A stretch of DNA of 64,000 bases, from the NCBI GenBank assembly GCA_018806985.1, contig JADANN010000163.1, forward strand, positions 124,001 through 188,000, in the 5' to 3' direction. Below, one piece after another: positions 23,801-36,774 of the stretch. This stretch comes from Angiostrongylus vasorum. Lineage: Eukaryota > Nematoda > Chromadorea > Rhabditida > Metastrongylidae. A program made the position numbers and the translations under genes. The notes under the pieces were generated by a model, which was not told the origin of the DNA, searched no databases, and saw nothing but the letters and a program-made list of their open reading frames with translations. Positions within the stretch are counted from its first letter, which is position 1; each line of letters starts with the position of its first letter.

Positions 23801-26800
23801 ACAAATATAAAAATTCTGTAGACTTTGATAAGGACACTTTCCACAAAAAGTAGAGATTCCGGATTTGGAAAATGAATACGATGATCTTACACATTCATAC
23901 TACTCCATAAGACTTTAAAGGGGATTTATTAAGGTGTTATGTGTCAGCCTCAATTTCTACGTTTTTTAAATTTGTGTATTTAGTAAAATGACATCGTTTT
24001 TAGTTTGGACAACCTCTTACGTGCTGGCGTTAGTAGAGCTGAGCACGTCGTTGTCGTCAAAGAAACAGCATCGCTTAGCGAAGAACATTTTGCTGACTGC
24101 AATACCATAATTACTGTACAAAAAATTCATCGGTAAGCTAACGTTAAGACAAACAACTGCCAACAAAGATGAAAATCCGAAATCTCACCTCCGGAAGGCA
24201 AACTGATGCTTTTCGAAATCAGTGATAAGCAGCCTTCTCCATGTTCCAACAACAAGTCCATGAGGAGAAACCATGTCAACTATGACGACGTCAGCAAAAC
24301 CACACATTTCCACAGCTATAAGTCTCCTATTTAGCATGATTCATAAATCATAACATTATTTAGTAGCACTTCTCTTATGAACAAGTAAATATTGAAAAAT
24401 TTGGGACAACGTGACCTCTACAGGAGTTGTTTGCATTGGGACTTATTGTGGCCAGTATGAGCTCTATGGAGGTATTTTGTTTTCCATAGCTTATTTTGGC
24501 ACAAGGACCCTTTTTCCTACATTCACTTTGGAATTAATCAATAGTTGTGAAACTCGGACGTTGTGGCGGGCGTGGAATAGAAAAAATTTCTCTCGAACAA
24601 GTTTACTGACCAGTAATTTGGTTCGCGATTGACTACTGTTTCATTATTGTGAATCATATTTACCATAATGAAAGGGCGGATATGAAAAATATGAAAACAG
24701 ACTCAACATGATACTGGAGAAATACCGTTTCTCAAAATACCAGCAAGTCCATAATAGCTGGAGGCGTAGGCCACGACAGGAGTTGTCGCAAATCCGATAA
24801 CACTGCTGAGTAGTACTGGCGTAGTAAATCACCAAGAAAAAAAACATATAGCAAGGGAAGCAAAAATCAAAAGGCTAATGGAATTCATCCTTTCGTCGTT
24901 TAGAATGTTTCCCCGACTCCGGATGATCACAGAACTCACACATGCAAGTAATATGCGTTTCGTGCAGTTCAACGCCAACAGTCCATATTCATTGGCACAG
25001 TCAAGATTTGAGAAGGTGAGATGGCAATGAATTTGTAAATAGGTCGACATTCCTGATATGACGGACCACTGATCAGCAAAAACATAAAGTGCACTGACTG
25101 ACGCTACCTTAAAGGTTCGATCGTAGAAGAAACAAGAAAAATTAACATGGAATTACTAAAACTAGTACACACTTTTACCATATAGCTACGCATAAGCAGA
25201 GAAATTGGATAGCTTAACAGTGTTTCCAGCAACATAAATATCCCAATAGTAACTGCACGTGCTTGAAGATTTAAGTCAAGTTGGAACTTGACAAACCACC
25301 TCCAGACCGCCTTATTAGACACCCTTCGCCTTTCATGTACTGCCGTGATTTTATGCGACTTCGGCGTAGATTCTTAGTGATAATATAAAATAATCGGCAA
25401 ATGTGTTGGTATCTACAGTAGCAGAAGACGGAGATAATGGTTAGAACACAAATGAGATGAAGTTGGTCATTTTTACGCAAGTGAAGTTAGCAACTTCTGT
25501 ACCTCTAGTATATAACTGAATTTTTAGTATGTGTAAAAAAAAAACCCCATAGGACTTTCGAGTGACCCAATATCACCACTATCACCGGCATTCTCGTTAA
25601 TCACTGAGTACCCTTAAACAGGTACTAGCAAAATATTGATTCGTTCTCATCCCGTACTACAGCTTCTTAGTAGTTTGTGCTCTCTGGAAGAATTACTAGG
25701 TTGTTCGTGAATTAATGTATGATTTGTAAGGTCATTTTCTTCTAAACATTTTAGCAGCAATTTTTTCTTTCTTCTTTTCTTTTGAATGCCGCACTATTTT
25801 ATATCATTGCAAAACTCGTTTCCTTAATTTAGCTCCGAATAGTTGAAATATAATGTAAAGTGTTATTGGCAAGCTTTAAACATTAGAACCTAAGACGCCA
25901 AAACAGAAATTTCGACAAATCTACTTCCGTGAATTCAAACTTGGAAGTACGTAGCGCAAAGACTTCAAAATACTGATGGTATATGGAGCCAGAAAATTCT
26001 TCCGATTACACAGTACTATGTTGATTTCGCGTAGGAGTACGGCTGCGTGTGGCGCAATGGTTGGAGGCGGCACTGCGACACACATGTGGAATTGATCCCC
26101 GCGCCCATGACTCACCAAGCATTCCTTCACTCTGGGGTCGGAAAATAAGTGGCAGCCATGTCTGGGAAGATAGCAGCACTGGCTCCATACATCGGTAGGC
26201 CACCGCGAGTCATTGAAAGGCCAGATATGCATTCAACCACCTCCAACGATACTTCATTAAGTCGAATGCATGGCGCATCTCTCAGTGATTGATCAACGCC
26301 GAGAGCTTTATCCTTTTATCCTTTTACGTTGGTTTCAAAAATTTCGTCGCAATGAATTGAAGATGAAAGGTCGAAAACGTCCTTATTCTATCGATGACCA
26401 TGAATTTAAGGCTTTGACGGGAGCAAAGGCATGCACAATTACAACGATGCTGAGAAGGGATCAAAACTTGGAAACTTAGACTTCGAACGTGTGATTACGC
26501 TCTCCTGGGTTCACGTGCTATCCACGCGAGGCCGTTGCTTTTGCTTTCCTCTCAGCCATGTTTTAACTCTGTCGGTGCCATCGCCAATTACGCATCAACG
26601 AGAATGATCTGAAGAGCATAAATCGGCACTGAAACTAGTTAAGCTTCAACTGTAGGATAGCACTGATTGCACTGAGGAAGACATAACATATAAATGCAAT
26701 TAATGAAAGCCGTATAATCAAACCTCAGAACAAGCAATGACGAATGCATATCGTGGATGCCACTAATAACTAAATGCTACCTTACATAAAATTAACCAAA

Positions 26801-28464
26801 ATGGTTCCTAAACAACTATTTACCTCTCTCTGCCGATGTGCCATGCAAGTTCTAACAGATCTATTTTATTTTTACATCTACTGAACTCTGAATTTAGCTA
26901 TGCATTAATTTACAAGCATAGGGACCCTAAAGTTTCCTTACTTTTTAAAACAATTTTACTATGACGACATAATTTTATGATAACTTGAACAACATTTAAC
27001 TGCAGAAAGAACGAAAGCGAGGCTCACATATGCCTTTCATGTTCCGCATTCCTTTCGCACAAGGTGGAGTATTCAGCGCTAATATGTTGGATAGATTGCT
27101 TTATCAGGTATTCGTAGTGAAAAACACGTTCTCTTTCAATTGTAACGAAACTCTTCTTAGTGTTTAGGCGATCATCAAGCCCTATGTAGTGACGCTAACG
27201 AGACTTTTGTTAGGAATTGACCAGACGGCTGGTAGTGGTTATCTCACTTCGATTACGCTGACGTCCGACGATCTATGGATACAGACATACGGACGATTGT
27301 ATCAGAAACTCTGCTCATCGGTTGCAGATATACCCATTGGCATTTTCAGGACAAAGTGTATGGACTCAAAAACAGTGAGTAAATGAAAGAAACAGGCATA
27401 TATAATTGAAGACGTTTACCATCCAATTATAACACCATTTCTCTCATAAAAGGTCTCACATGAAATGGAAGAAAAATATCGAACAATGGACATCGCAGAA
27501 ATATCGAGGGAACGAAGGAAGGACATGTACAACCACGTTAAATCTCGAATGAGGGATATGGGAATATCCATGGATGAGGAGTGTATGTTTTGTTCCTATC
27601 GCGAAGTACTTGCCCATATATTTAAGATGGCAATAAAGATTCTCCGAGAAAATGTACAGGAATTTACGCTAAAGCGAAACAACTTAGCCAAAGCGAATTA
27701 GTGCATCAAAAAGAGAATAAGTGACTATCGAGAATTTTAAAACAATCTTTACAATGAGAAGATGTATTTCCTATAAGATCCAGAGTAACCATCATATCAG
27801 AACGTAGCACCGAAAATGCTCAGCAGTTCTAGAAAATGTCTTATATTTTGATATAAATGATAAAAGGATAAAGCACTCGGCGTCGACTCACTCCTTAGGA
27901 TTAATCATTTATTCGACTCCATTAAGCGTTTTGGAGTTGACTGAACGCATACTTGGTCTAAACAATGATTTCCGAAAGCCTACAGATCTATCAACTTTGT
28001 GTTTTTTATCAACTCATAGAAGTACGGTACTAACTTCTCTATGATATACTCACAAATAAAACTTTATTTGTTTTTGTTCTAATCAGAACACTATTGAAAG
28101 TGAACTGTTCAGTGCTCGACAATGGAGAAGATATTGACAAAAGTAATACGATTTCATTCGTCATTATCAACCCAGCAGCTGACTTGCAACTCGAGGCTGG
28201 TGATATCATCTATGTTCACCGGAAACAGCATTTAATTCTAATCTGTCACCAATTATAATGGAATACAAAATATGGATACTTGAAAAGCACCTTTTCAGCT
28301 ATGTTCTTCGGAGTCCAGTGAAACAAGATGCCAAAAACAATAGAATTAACCCAAGAAGGGGATTACGACGAACGCATAATGTACAAGAAATCACCGCTGA
28401 TGATCTAAGCAAAGATGGTGGACAAGCAAGCATCCACCCGTTTCCGTTAATGGAGAGCCGCTAG
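2885..28464 (+). CDS. slo-2: SLO-2 / KCNT-type high-conductance potassium channel (complete gene span)
   Basis: A multi-exon gene for a Slo2 (Slack/KCNT-like) K+ channel: six membrane helices, a pore, and a large cytoplasmic gating ring of two RCK domains. It sets K+ efflux in neurons and muscle. Exons: 2885-3048, 9580-9656, 11682-11814, 13471-13654, 13735-13912, 14168-14276, 14537-14612, 14685-14849, 14966-15096, 18079-18516, 19028-19230, 21275-21363, 21468-21572, 21806-21895, 22041-22123, 23130-23235, 23395-23510, 23644-23784, 24004-24132, (24506-about 24610, doubtful), 27006-27107, 27168-27374, 27453-27580, 28087-28258. Reading phase closes at every listed junction up to 24132 and again from 27006. 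The protein would be about 1,100-1,150 residues, as expected for the family. The filter is TVGYGD. Intron 8 needs a GC donor. The RCK2 segment between 24132 and 27006 and the last exon are unresolved: either a stop at 28258 or an extra tail exon to 28464. Confidence 0.93.
6739..6966. mobile_element. Penelope-related hairpin element in slo-2 intron 1
   Basis: The arms at about 6781-6830 and 6917-6965 are imperfect inverted repeats (GTTTTCTTGTTCAACAATCG against CGATTGCTGAACAAGAAAAC; AGGTTGTTATACAGATACAT against ATGTATCTGTATAACAACCT). The left edge (GACCGACTTTCTATTAACCT) matches the terminal sequence of the Penelope-derived units at 1022 and 13070. A hammerhead-like motif lies in the spacer. There is no coding content. 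I could not find a clear target-site duplication. Confidence 0.65.
6855..6888 (-). ncRNA. Hammerhead-like motif in hairpin element
   Basis: The minus strand reads CCCTGAAGAG, about 11 nt, then CCGAAACGTCAGCTAC. The core residues CUGA-A-GA, GAAA and GUC are intact. Stem II (GUGUGAUGCUGCC) pairs poorly, so activity is doubtful, but core and spacing match the Penelope-borne motifs elsewhere in the window. Confidence 0.4.
8569..8775 (+). repeat. Repeat family A copy (5' part)
   Basis: Starts ACTTACTTGGCTACTTGGAT and contains GGGCCCCAGCATAATCTCC, the shared head of a roughly 400-bp dispersed family seen also at 17330, 30345, 36775, 39540, 40108 and 47865. It ends before the 3' half. Confidence 0.75.
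10140..10300 (+). repeat. tRNA-derived SINE-like repeat, family C
   Basis: GGTGGTGCAGTGGGTTATCC fits a pol III A box, and GGGGTTCGATTGG about 50 bases later fits a B box. It ends with the shared AATATCTCGGCATTATTGTG tail. It lies in slo-2 intron 2, sense orientation. Confidence 0.65.
10603..10806 (+). other. Short cysteine-rich open frame, unrecognised
   Basis: A 67-codon ATG-to-stop frame inside slo-2 intron 2 with seven cysteines, including two CC pairs ([13 protein letters not shown] and YMCCKDL). It has no signal peptide, no supporting splice sites and no recognised family. It may be chance. It is recorded because the spacing of its cysteines looks protein-like. Confidence 0.15.
11035..11260 (-). 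repeat. tRNA-derived SINE-like repeat, family C
   Basis: The minus strand contains CTGCAGTGGGTAGCACG (A-box-like) and CTGGTTCGAATC (B-box-like). These are preceded by the family head with GGGTAATTGCTGATGGCACC and the TGCAGCCTCAGCTTAA block. It lies antisense in slo-2 intron 2. Confidence 0.7.
12028..12063 (-). ncRNA. Hammerhead-like motif, Penelope unit 2, one-base insertion
   Basis: Same as the motif at 1162-1197, but the core reads GAAAAC instead of GAAAC because of one extra T on the plus strand at about 12035-12039. An insertion in the invariant GAAA segment would be expected to disable cleavage. Confidence 0.5.
12257..12637 (-). CDS. GIY-YIG endonuclease domain of Penelope-like element (open frame)
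   Basis: An open frame of about 126 codons with no convincing ATG at its start, since it begins at the inversion junction. Order of motifs: a Cys-containing lead ([12 protein letters not shown]), [33 protein letters not shown], a [13 protein letters not shown] block, and the terminal [16 protein letters not shown]. This is the arrangement of the C-terminal nuclease of Penelope-like elements, which nicks DNA to prime reverse transcription. The second motif has Ser where Tyr-Ile is usual (EYSGETG rather than EYIGETG). It lacks any reverse transcriptase upstream, so it is a remnant unless used in trans. Confidence 0.85.
   Translation of the reverse strand: MDFCMICPNGRDGDCMSSGIIYLISSNACREEYSGETGRPLCVRIKEHLDGKAKIRQNTALGTHMAQKHNDDDFEVTVRFLAQESKTSTRKTLEAFWINFKNSKMNRKGECLTITRDLAPYVKMMF
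12906..12940 (+). ncRNA. Hammerhead-like motif, Penelope unit 2, intact core
   Basis: Identical to the motif at 2038-2072: GCT, CTGAGGA, GGCG-AAAT-CGCC, GAAACGTC, AGCC. It is on the same strand as slo-2, so it would be present in the pre-mRNA of intron 3. Confidence 0.55.
13471..14612 (+). CDS. slo-2: slo-2 exons 4-7: S2-S6 and pore
   Basis: Four closely spaced exons. Exon 4 (13471-13654) opens [16 protein letters not shown] and runs through S2 into S3 ([11 protein letters not shown]). Exon 5 (13735-13912) holds the S4-like segment [16 protein letters not shown], which lacks the regular arginine ladder, as is typical of Slo2, then S5. Exon 6 (14168-14276) carries the pore helix and selectivity filter TVGYGDW; the TVGYGD codons are at 14257-14274. 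Exon 7 (14537-14612) completes S6 ([16 protein letters not shown]). Junction phases are 0, 1, 2, 0. Every region matches the family without gaps, which makes these the safest exons of the gene. Confidence 0.95.
14685..19230 (+). CDS. slo-2: slo-2 exons 8-11: RCK1 gating-ring domain
   Basis: Exon 8 (14685-14849) starts the Rossmann-like RCK1 fold ([20 protein letters not shown]). Exon 9 (14966-15096) carries [14 protein letters not shown] and [14 protein letters not shown]. After a 3-kb intron, exon 10 (18079-18516) gives the best-conserved block: [60 protein letters not shown] and [12 protein letters not shown]. Exon 11 (19028-19230) continues YGVGLIGVK through [12 protein letters not shown]. 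The exon 8-9 intron has no GT at the required phase-0 junction. The donor reads AAG|GCGAGT at 14850, so a GC-AG intron is the simplest reading. Confidence 0.93.
15097..18078. other. slo-2 intron 9, 3.0 kb
   Basis: A long intron splitting the RCK1 domain. Apart from a family A repeat at about 17330-17735 I see no coding or RNA feature. The exon 9 and exon 10 ends rejoin in phase (AG|G). Confidence 0.6.
17330..17735 (+). repeat. Repeat family A, near full-length copy
   Basis: Runs from CTCACTTGGATACTAGGATC through GAGCCCCAGCATAATTTCC, AAAGTCTGTCCAGGTCGTCA, CTAGTTTGGTACCAGGAC and GAGGCGATAAACCGTTGAGAG. It is about 400 bp and shows no tRNA-like promoter or coding frame that I recognise. Confidence 0.8.
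20695..20990 (+). repeat. SINE-like repeat family B, diverged copy
   Basis: Shares CCCTCCGGGATCG, the GATATGCATTCAG block and CGAATGCATGGCGCA...GATTGATCAAC with the copies at 26041 and 47150. The tRNA-like head is poorly kept. It lies in slo-2 intron 11. Confidence 0.65.
21275..22123 (+). CDS. slo-2: slo-2 exons 12-15: RCK1-RCK2 linker
   Basis: Exons 12 (21275-21363) and 13 (21468-21572) encode a Lys-rich stretch ([18 protein letters not shown]) and an acidic-polar stretch. Exon 14 (21806-21895) starts [20 protein letters not shown]. Exon 15 (22041-22123) starts [12 protein letters not shown]. The inter-RCK linker is fast-evolving in Slo2 channels, so these are assigned mainly by phase continuity (1, 0, 0, 0, 2), acceptor/donor quality and coding character. 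Exon 15 is the least certain: its donor AT|GTGCAA was chosen because it restores the frame of the next conserved exon. The serines next to acidic residues suggest phosphorylation sites, which is inference. Confidence 0.65.
23130..24132 (+). CDS. slo-2: slo-2 exons 16-19: first half of RCK2
   Basis: Exon 16 (23130-23235) reads [20 protein letters not shown], the conserved entry to RCK2. Exon 17 (23395-23510) has a CQHC motif, then [20 protein letters not shown]. Exon 18 (23644-23784) has [15 protein letters not shown] and FLDAISYFP. Exon 19 (24004-24132) has [20 protein letters not shown] and [12 protein letters not shown]. All splice phases are 2 except the 16/17 join (0), and they fit without forcing. 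The matches to the family are strong in all four exons, although none shows a long open frame by itself. Confidence 0.92.
24506..24610 (+). CDS. slo-2: Candidate slo-2 exon 20, strongly diverged (doubtful)
   Basis: Slo2 proteins continue from the preceding exon with an LFP motif and a very conserved ELTHxSNMRFMQF block. The only candidate here starts after ACAAG at 24505 in the right phase, giving [20 protein letters not shown]. It shares LFP, EL and little else with the family block. No clear donor joins it in phase to exon 21 at 27006. It may be a chance frame, a decayed exon, or a sign that the true exon is missing or mis-assembled in this window. Confidence 0.3.
26041..26330 (+). repeat. 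tRNA-derived SINE-like repeat family B
   Basis: The head TGTGGCGCAATGGTTGGAGG matches the pol III A-box consensus, and TGGAATTGATCCCCGCG follows where a B box would fall. The body has GATAGCAGCACTGGCTCCAT, CCACCGCGAGTCATTGAAAG and the ATGCATGGCGCATC tail. It lies in the long slo-2 intron before exon 21. Confidence 0.75.
26485..26665 (-). repeat. SINE-like repeat family C fragment
   Basis: A minus-strand fragment with the family landmarks CGTGAACCCAGGAG, GCAATTGGCGATGG-like sequence and the AGTTGAAGCTTAAC tail. It directly follows the family B copy. Confidence 0.55.
27006..28258 (+). CDS. slo-2: slo-2 exons 21-24: second half of RCK2
   Basis: Exon 21 (27006-27107) gives [20 protein letters not shown]. 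Exon 22 (27168-27374) gives [32 protein letters not shown] and IPIGIFRTK. Exon 23 (27453-27580) is helical and charged ([18 protein letters not shown]). Exon 24 (28087-28258) gives [20 protein letters not shown] followed by YVHR and a stop at 28256-28258. Phases are 0, 0, 0, 2. The IxPxxDxxLExGDIIY motif marks the end of RCK2, so the folded gating ring is complete here. Confidence 0.9.
28299..28464 (+). CDS. slo-2: Alternative slo-2 C-terminal tail exon
   Basis: An open frame after TTTTCAG at 28298 starts [20 protein letters not shown] and ends at TAG 28462-28464. YVLRS resembles the end of the Slo2 RCK2 domain (YLxR), the same place where exon 24 reads YVHR. The 8-mer CTATGTTC occurs in both exons. 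A canonical join from the GT inside exon 24 (TAT|GTTCAC) to this acceptor is out of frame. A join to the weaker acceptor ending at 28288 (AAAAG|CAC) is in frame. An alternative C-terminus is plausible but unproven. Confidence 0.4.
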
Positions 28465-30259
28465 GAGGGATTCCTACAACAGTATTTATTTGGAATGTTC
28501 AGAAAGAAACTAGTTTTGCGAAGTGTATTTGCAAACGGTCATGCTGATTTAAAAAGCTTCTCTTTGTGTACAAATAATTATTTTACATACTTTTTCAAAA
28601 ATTCTCATATTCCGCTTCATGATAGAAGTTGCCTAAATGATTTTGTTGTATGAAAAATTGTTCCTATTGAAAATTTTTTATACCTACATCTGTTTTCAAT
28701 TCCGACATTTCCAGTTACCTGCTAGGAAAAACCTTTGAAGGATGAAGTCCATTAAAATTAAAAGAAAAGCAATTTTCTTTTCATCCACTCGAAACATGTG
28801 AAATTTTTACGCAATCGAATGAGCTGAAGGTGAAAGGCAAGAAGAATCACATCCCCTCCATTTCAGTGTTTCCAGAGTTGAACTGGAACATGAAAAAAAA
28901 GAGCGATCGTAAATAATTTAAATGAGAAAGAACTTTCAAAAATTGCAAATATAAACTTTGGATTCCCAACAGAAACGTTTTGCACGAGTCAAGTTTCTGC
29001 GCTAAACAAAGAGAAATGAAGTGGACTTCTGCAATAAATAGCACACCACGGAAACCACTAAGCTTTCGCTGTCTTGCTCACTCAGAAATCAAGGTTATAG
29101 TATAGTTAACACAGAAAGAACTCAATATGCAACGAGCTGTCAAATATGATGACAGCCTCTATCACTTCTGGTGCGTTATTTAGCAGTAGTTCGAAAGGAC
29201 AACAGTGCACTCCATTTGTCACCGTCGCGTACTAAAGTTGCACAAGCGACACGAATAGTATCAAAGTCTTGGCACGATACTCTCTTTCTCAGTGATCCTA
29301 GCGACAAAATAAACACGGAAATCTCGTGCATGATTGTGCGGTAGCATAGGCTTATTATTTGCTAAATTTCAGATCAGAATGTCGAACCTATTCTAAGCTT
29401 GGAAGACCACATTGAGGTTAACCATCATTATACATGGCGGTCCCACACCAAAAAACACTCCCTTCCCAAGCCATAACAAGGCAGTAAACAGCTTAGGAAT
29501 GATGATACAGATCTATTATTAAACTCATCTTTCCTCGTTTATGTTAAGAAAAAAAGCGAATAAGCAACGTTAAGGCCATATCTTTTCCAAGAAGCAGTAT
29601 TCTACCATCCCGCACACGAATTGTATAATAATATACTGGTACTTCAAGCAAAATTCTGCCTTGTAAAAACATAAACCCGGTACGAATTTGTGTTAGAAGA
29701 ATAGCGCGCTCTTGAATTTTGAAGTACTGGGTGATTAGCCTCCAACTTCACACTACGTAGCGCAAGCAGTTGGTAGACAGTGCAAGATATACTTGGAGAG
29801 TTGAAATCGAAAAAAAATTTTTCTCATAAAGTTACTCCTATTCATTGCCTTCCTGCCCAGCTTAGAAGCATAAAAAAATGAATATATAAAAGGTACAGAA
29901 AGTGAATAGGTAATGCTATGAACATAGTCATCATAGAATAATCCGATCTCCAATCAAGACATTGTCTTGGCCTGTCGAAAGTCAATGACGTTATCTCGAA
30001 GATACCGTAGACCTCATCAGTAAACGTTTGCGTCTTGTCACTAAGGTGGGAGGAGAGCGTGTATTGAAGAGAGCAACTCTTGAACTATATAACTGGTCCA
30101 TCGTGTAAAAAATAAGTGCACCCGTTCCTTCATTTAAAAAAAAAAGGAACACGAAACGTAAGCACTGTATGACTCAGTCGAATTAAGAAGAATACAAAAC
30201 AAACGTTGGATGAAAGGAATGCTCTCCACAACTCAGAAAATCTGAAATTCCTAGCAAAA

Positions 30260-30292
30260 CTGAAGAGAGCTAAATCCGTCGAAACGTTAGCT
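30260..30292 (+). ncRNA. Isolated hammerhead-like motif
   Basis: Core CTGAAGA, 14 nt, GAAACGTTAGC. The flanks CAAAA (5') and TTTTG (3') are complementary and could extend stem I. H17 is U, a permitted cleavage residue. Stem II would be only GA/UC, so activity is doubtful. It is not inside a recognised Penelope unit. Confidence 0.4.
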
Positions 30293-30344
30293 TTTGTCAA
30301 TTAAGAGCATAGTAACAAACTCGTGTGTGCTTATCAAGAAAATA

Positions 30345-30480
30345 CTTACTTGGATACTTGGATGGTACGTCTTCATTGGTTGTGTGGGCCCCAGCATAAT
30401 TTCCATTCTCCGGAGATTTGCTGGTTTAGGCATCGTGGTTCCTTGGAGTCCCGAAAACAGCCTGGCCAAGGTTTGCCCCA
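30345..30480 (+). repeat. Repeat family A, 5' fragment
   Basis: Begins ACTTACTTGGATACTTGGAT, contains GGGCCCCAGCATAATTTCC and CCTTGGAGTCCCGAAAACAG, and stops after GTTTGCCCC. It lies just downstream of the hammerhead-like motif. Confidence 0.75.
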
Positions 30481-31218
30481 TATTAAGAAAAATGGCGAAT
30501 TATAATATATTAGTGCCGAGGTAAATATAAAGTCGATCTTGGGAACTGCCCTTACTTATTTTGCAGTTAATTACATCTGAAGCTACATGGACCAACATCA
30601 TTTTAGTGGCAATAGTTGACGAAGAATATGTAATAAAAGAAGCTATTCAACAGTTATCTTATTACACTTTGCTTTAATTACTACTGTGAATCTTACAACT
30701 ATACCACAATTATACGAGCATTCCACATGTTTGTAAGTCGAAAATTTTTGTTCATCTCATACTTTCCCTTCGAGATTTCCCATTCATTGATCATTCTTGA
30801 GTTCACCATTCCACCACATACACCTTATACAGGATGAGATCATGCCCTAATGGATTTGAACTGTGTCACCTAAATTTTTCCTAACATCAGTGCTACTTCC
30901 TCCTTAGTTCACTATTTCCCGATAGTTTTCCCATATTTCATCTCAAAAGGTTTGTTTTCATTAAATGATACCTTATTGATTTTAGTCGATTTCTATAGGG
31001 TTACTTTCACCTATACGTCTAAATTATAAACAACTTTAAACAACGATAAATATAATGACGACAACATTGCACATTTTTTTATGAAGTGCTTCGGACAAGG
31101 TAACACAAGAATCAACAGGTAGGCGGAAATCCACAAGTCTCAAGTGGAGGCGGGATGCAGTTTTCGCCGGCTCTCTCAAGGCGCTCACATTCAGTCTACA
31201 ATCCACACGACTACCACC

Positions 31219-35056
<3,838 letters not shown>

Positions 35057-36099
35057 AATATCATTTAGCTCCTATATCACAGCAGTTACTGAATCATCGC
35101 CTGTATAAAGAAATAGATGTTCATTAGTTTTATTTTGCAAGAAGGTCTCTCTATGATCTTTTACAGTTGGCCGTAAGATTTTAAGAATAACAACAACAGT
35201 AGCTGCTGATATTAATATGAGCGAGCTCCACATGTTGTGCTGATCCAAGTACTTCTTTCATTCGATTCGTTCTCACGCATTTGTCATCCACAAAGTTGTT
35301 CGGTTCTGCAAGTAAGTTCGGTTGCCGCAACTGAGGATTTTGCCTGCTGCATAAATGTCGTCGAACGCCGATCGAGTTGATTCTCCCTGGAACCTCAAGA
35401 CAGTTCACGAGAGCGTTCCCAAGTGTTCACTACGAAGACGGTCGCCGCCCTTCGTGCATCAAAACTTTTCCACCATCTATCCAGCACCGTAGTGTGCTCA
35501 ACTGATTAGTCGTAACCCCAGAGCTGGCTTTTCTCAGTCGGAACCTTGGAGTTTGACACTGAAATTGTGGAACGAGACAGATTGAGCAATTTTAGAACCA
35601 TGTTTTCATTAAGAGATAGATTCAAGTTGTGGTAAACGCTCAGTACTTCCATCAATGGAATATGTACCCGTGATGCTCTCGACAACAAACATACCTACTT
35701 GTTCTTTACATCCACTGTTACTTCTACTCTACACCGTTAAGGACACCCAAAAACCGAACTTTATAATTGTTATTGACTAATTCTCACATGTGATGCGAAT
35801 CAGTTGACCCACGTCAGAATTTTTTACATCACCTTCGGAATGTGCCAGACATGCAACTTCAACCCCTTCACATTGGATATTGATCACATCCTTCACATAA
35901 CTCCTGCTCATCTTCCTTAGGTCTACCTCAGAATTTGCTTTTAAAAATTCTATGTGGGATGCAATACATTTGTATCAAACTACACTTACCATGGATGCCA
36001 CCTTGAACGTCAGAATAGATATCTTTAACTAGGTCATGAATGAGAACCTACAGGAAAAGCCTGACATAGAAACTCAAGTCAGATGGATTTATACTCGCT

Positions 36100-36470
36100 A
36101 GATGTTGACTTTTTATTTAATGTCCATTGCAATTTTTCACGGCAGGGTATTATTGTGTGATACAACCACAATGGTGCTGAGTTTTATTGTATTGCGAAGC
36201 TCCAGACCGCAGGTGTCTGCGGTGGGAAACGAACGCGCTATTATCCTTTCTGGAGGCTAACGCGTTCACCGTCATGATGGCTCTGTTACATAGAAGACTA
36301 TCTGAGAGAAAGGCAAATCAAACGACACCCATGGTGTGGTGGTGAACGCATTAGTCCCCCAAAAAATGATAATAGCGCGTTCGTTCCCGACCGCAGACAC
36401 CTGCGGCCCAAAGTTTTGCAAATATCTCAGCACTACTGCGGTTGTATCACTAGCTAGATGCTGCAATTGT
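36100..36470. repeat. Inverted pair of family C SINE-like repeats
   Basis: 36140-36285 is a minus-strand copy (GACCGCAGGTGTCTGCGGTG ... GCTAACGCGTTCACC) and 36300-36455 is a plus-strand copy (TGGTGGTGAACGCATTAG ... CGACCGCAGACACCTGCGG). Together they form an imperfect 310-bp palindrome. Within each copy ACCGCAGGTGTCTGCGGT is itself self-complementary. Confidence 0.75.
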
Positions 36471-36774
36471 TAACGGAAATACATCTTAGCCAGTAATTAG
36501 AAATCCAACAATTCTATGCAAACCGGGCATTCTCTACCCAAAAGTTGGCTAAAGAAACGCTACGCTTAACATCAAGAAGTAGAATAATAAAGCCCATAGT
36601 GTTAACGTCATGATCCCATAACATAGATGCACAAACAATAGCACTTACTGAAGTATTGCAGGAGTCCTATTACTAATTGCAAAAAATCTACTTGAATTAA
36701 AGGAATCCGTGGTATCGACAGTGAAAAGATGCAGGAAAAACACAGGACATCCAAGACCACATATACGCATGGAC

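Larger units (their letters stand above)
28465..31218. other. Intergenic spacer between slo-2 and the CLIK gene
   Basis: AT-rich, with no coding exon seen. It contains a hammerhead-like motif at 30260-30292 and a 5' fragment of repeat family A at about 30345-30480. The last few hundred bases before 31219 should hold the promoter of the next gene, but I recognise no specific element. Confidence 0.5.
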
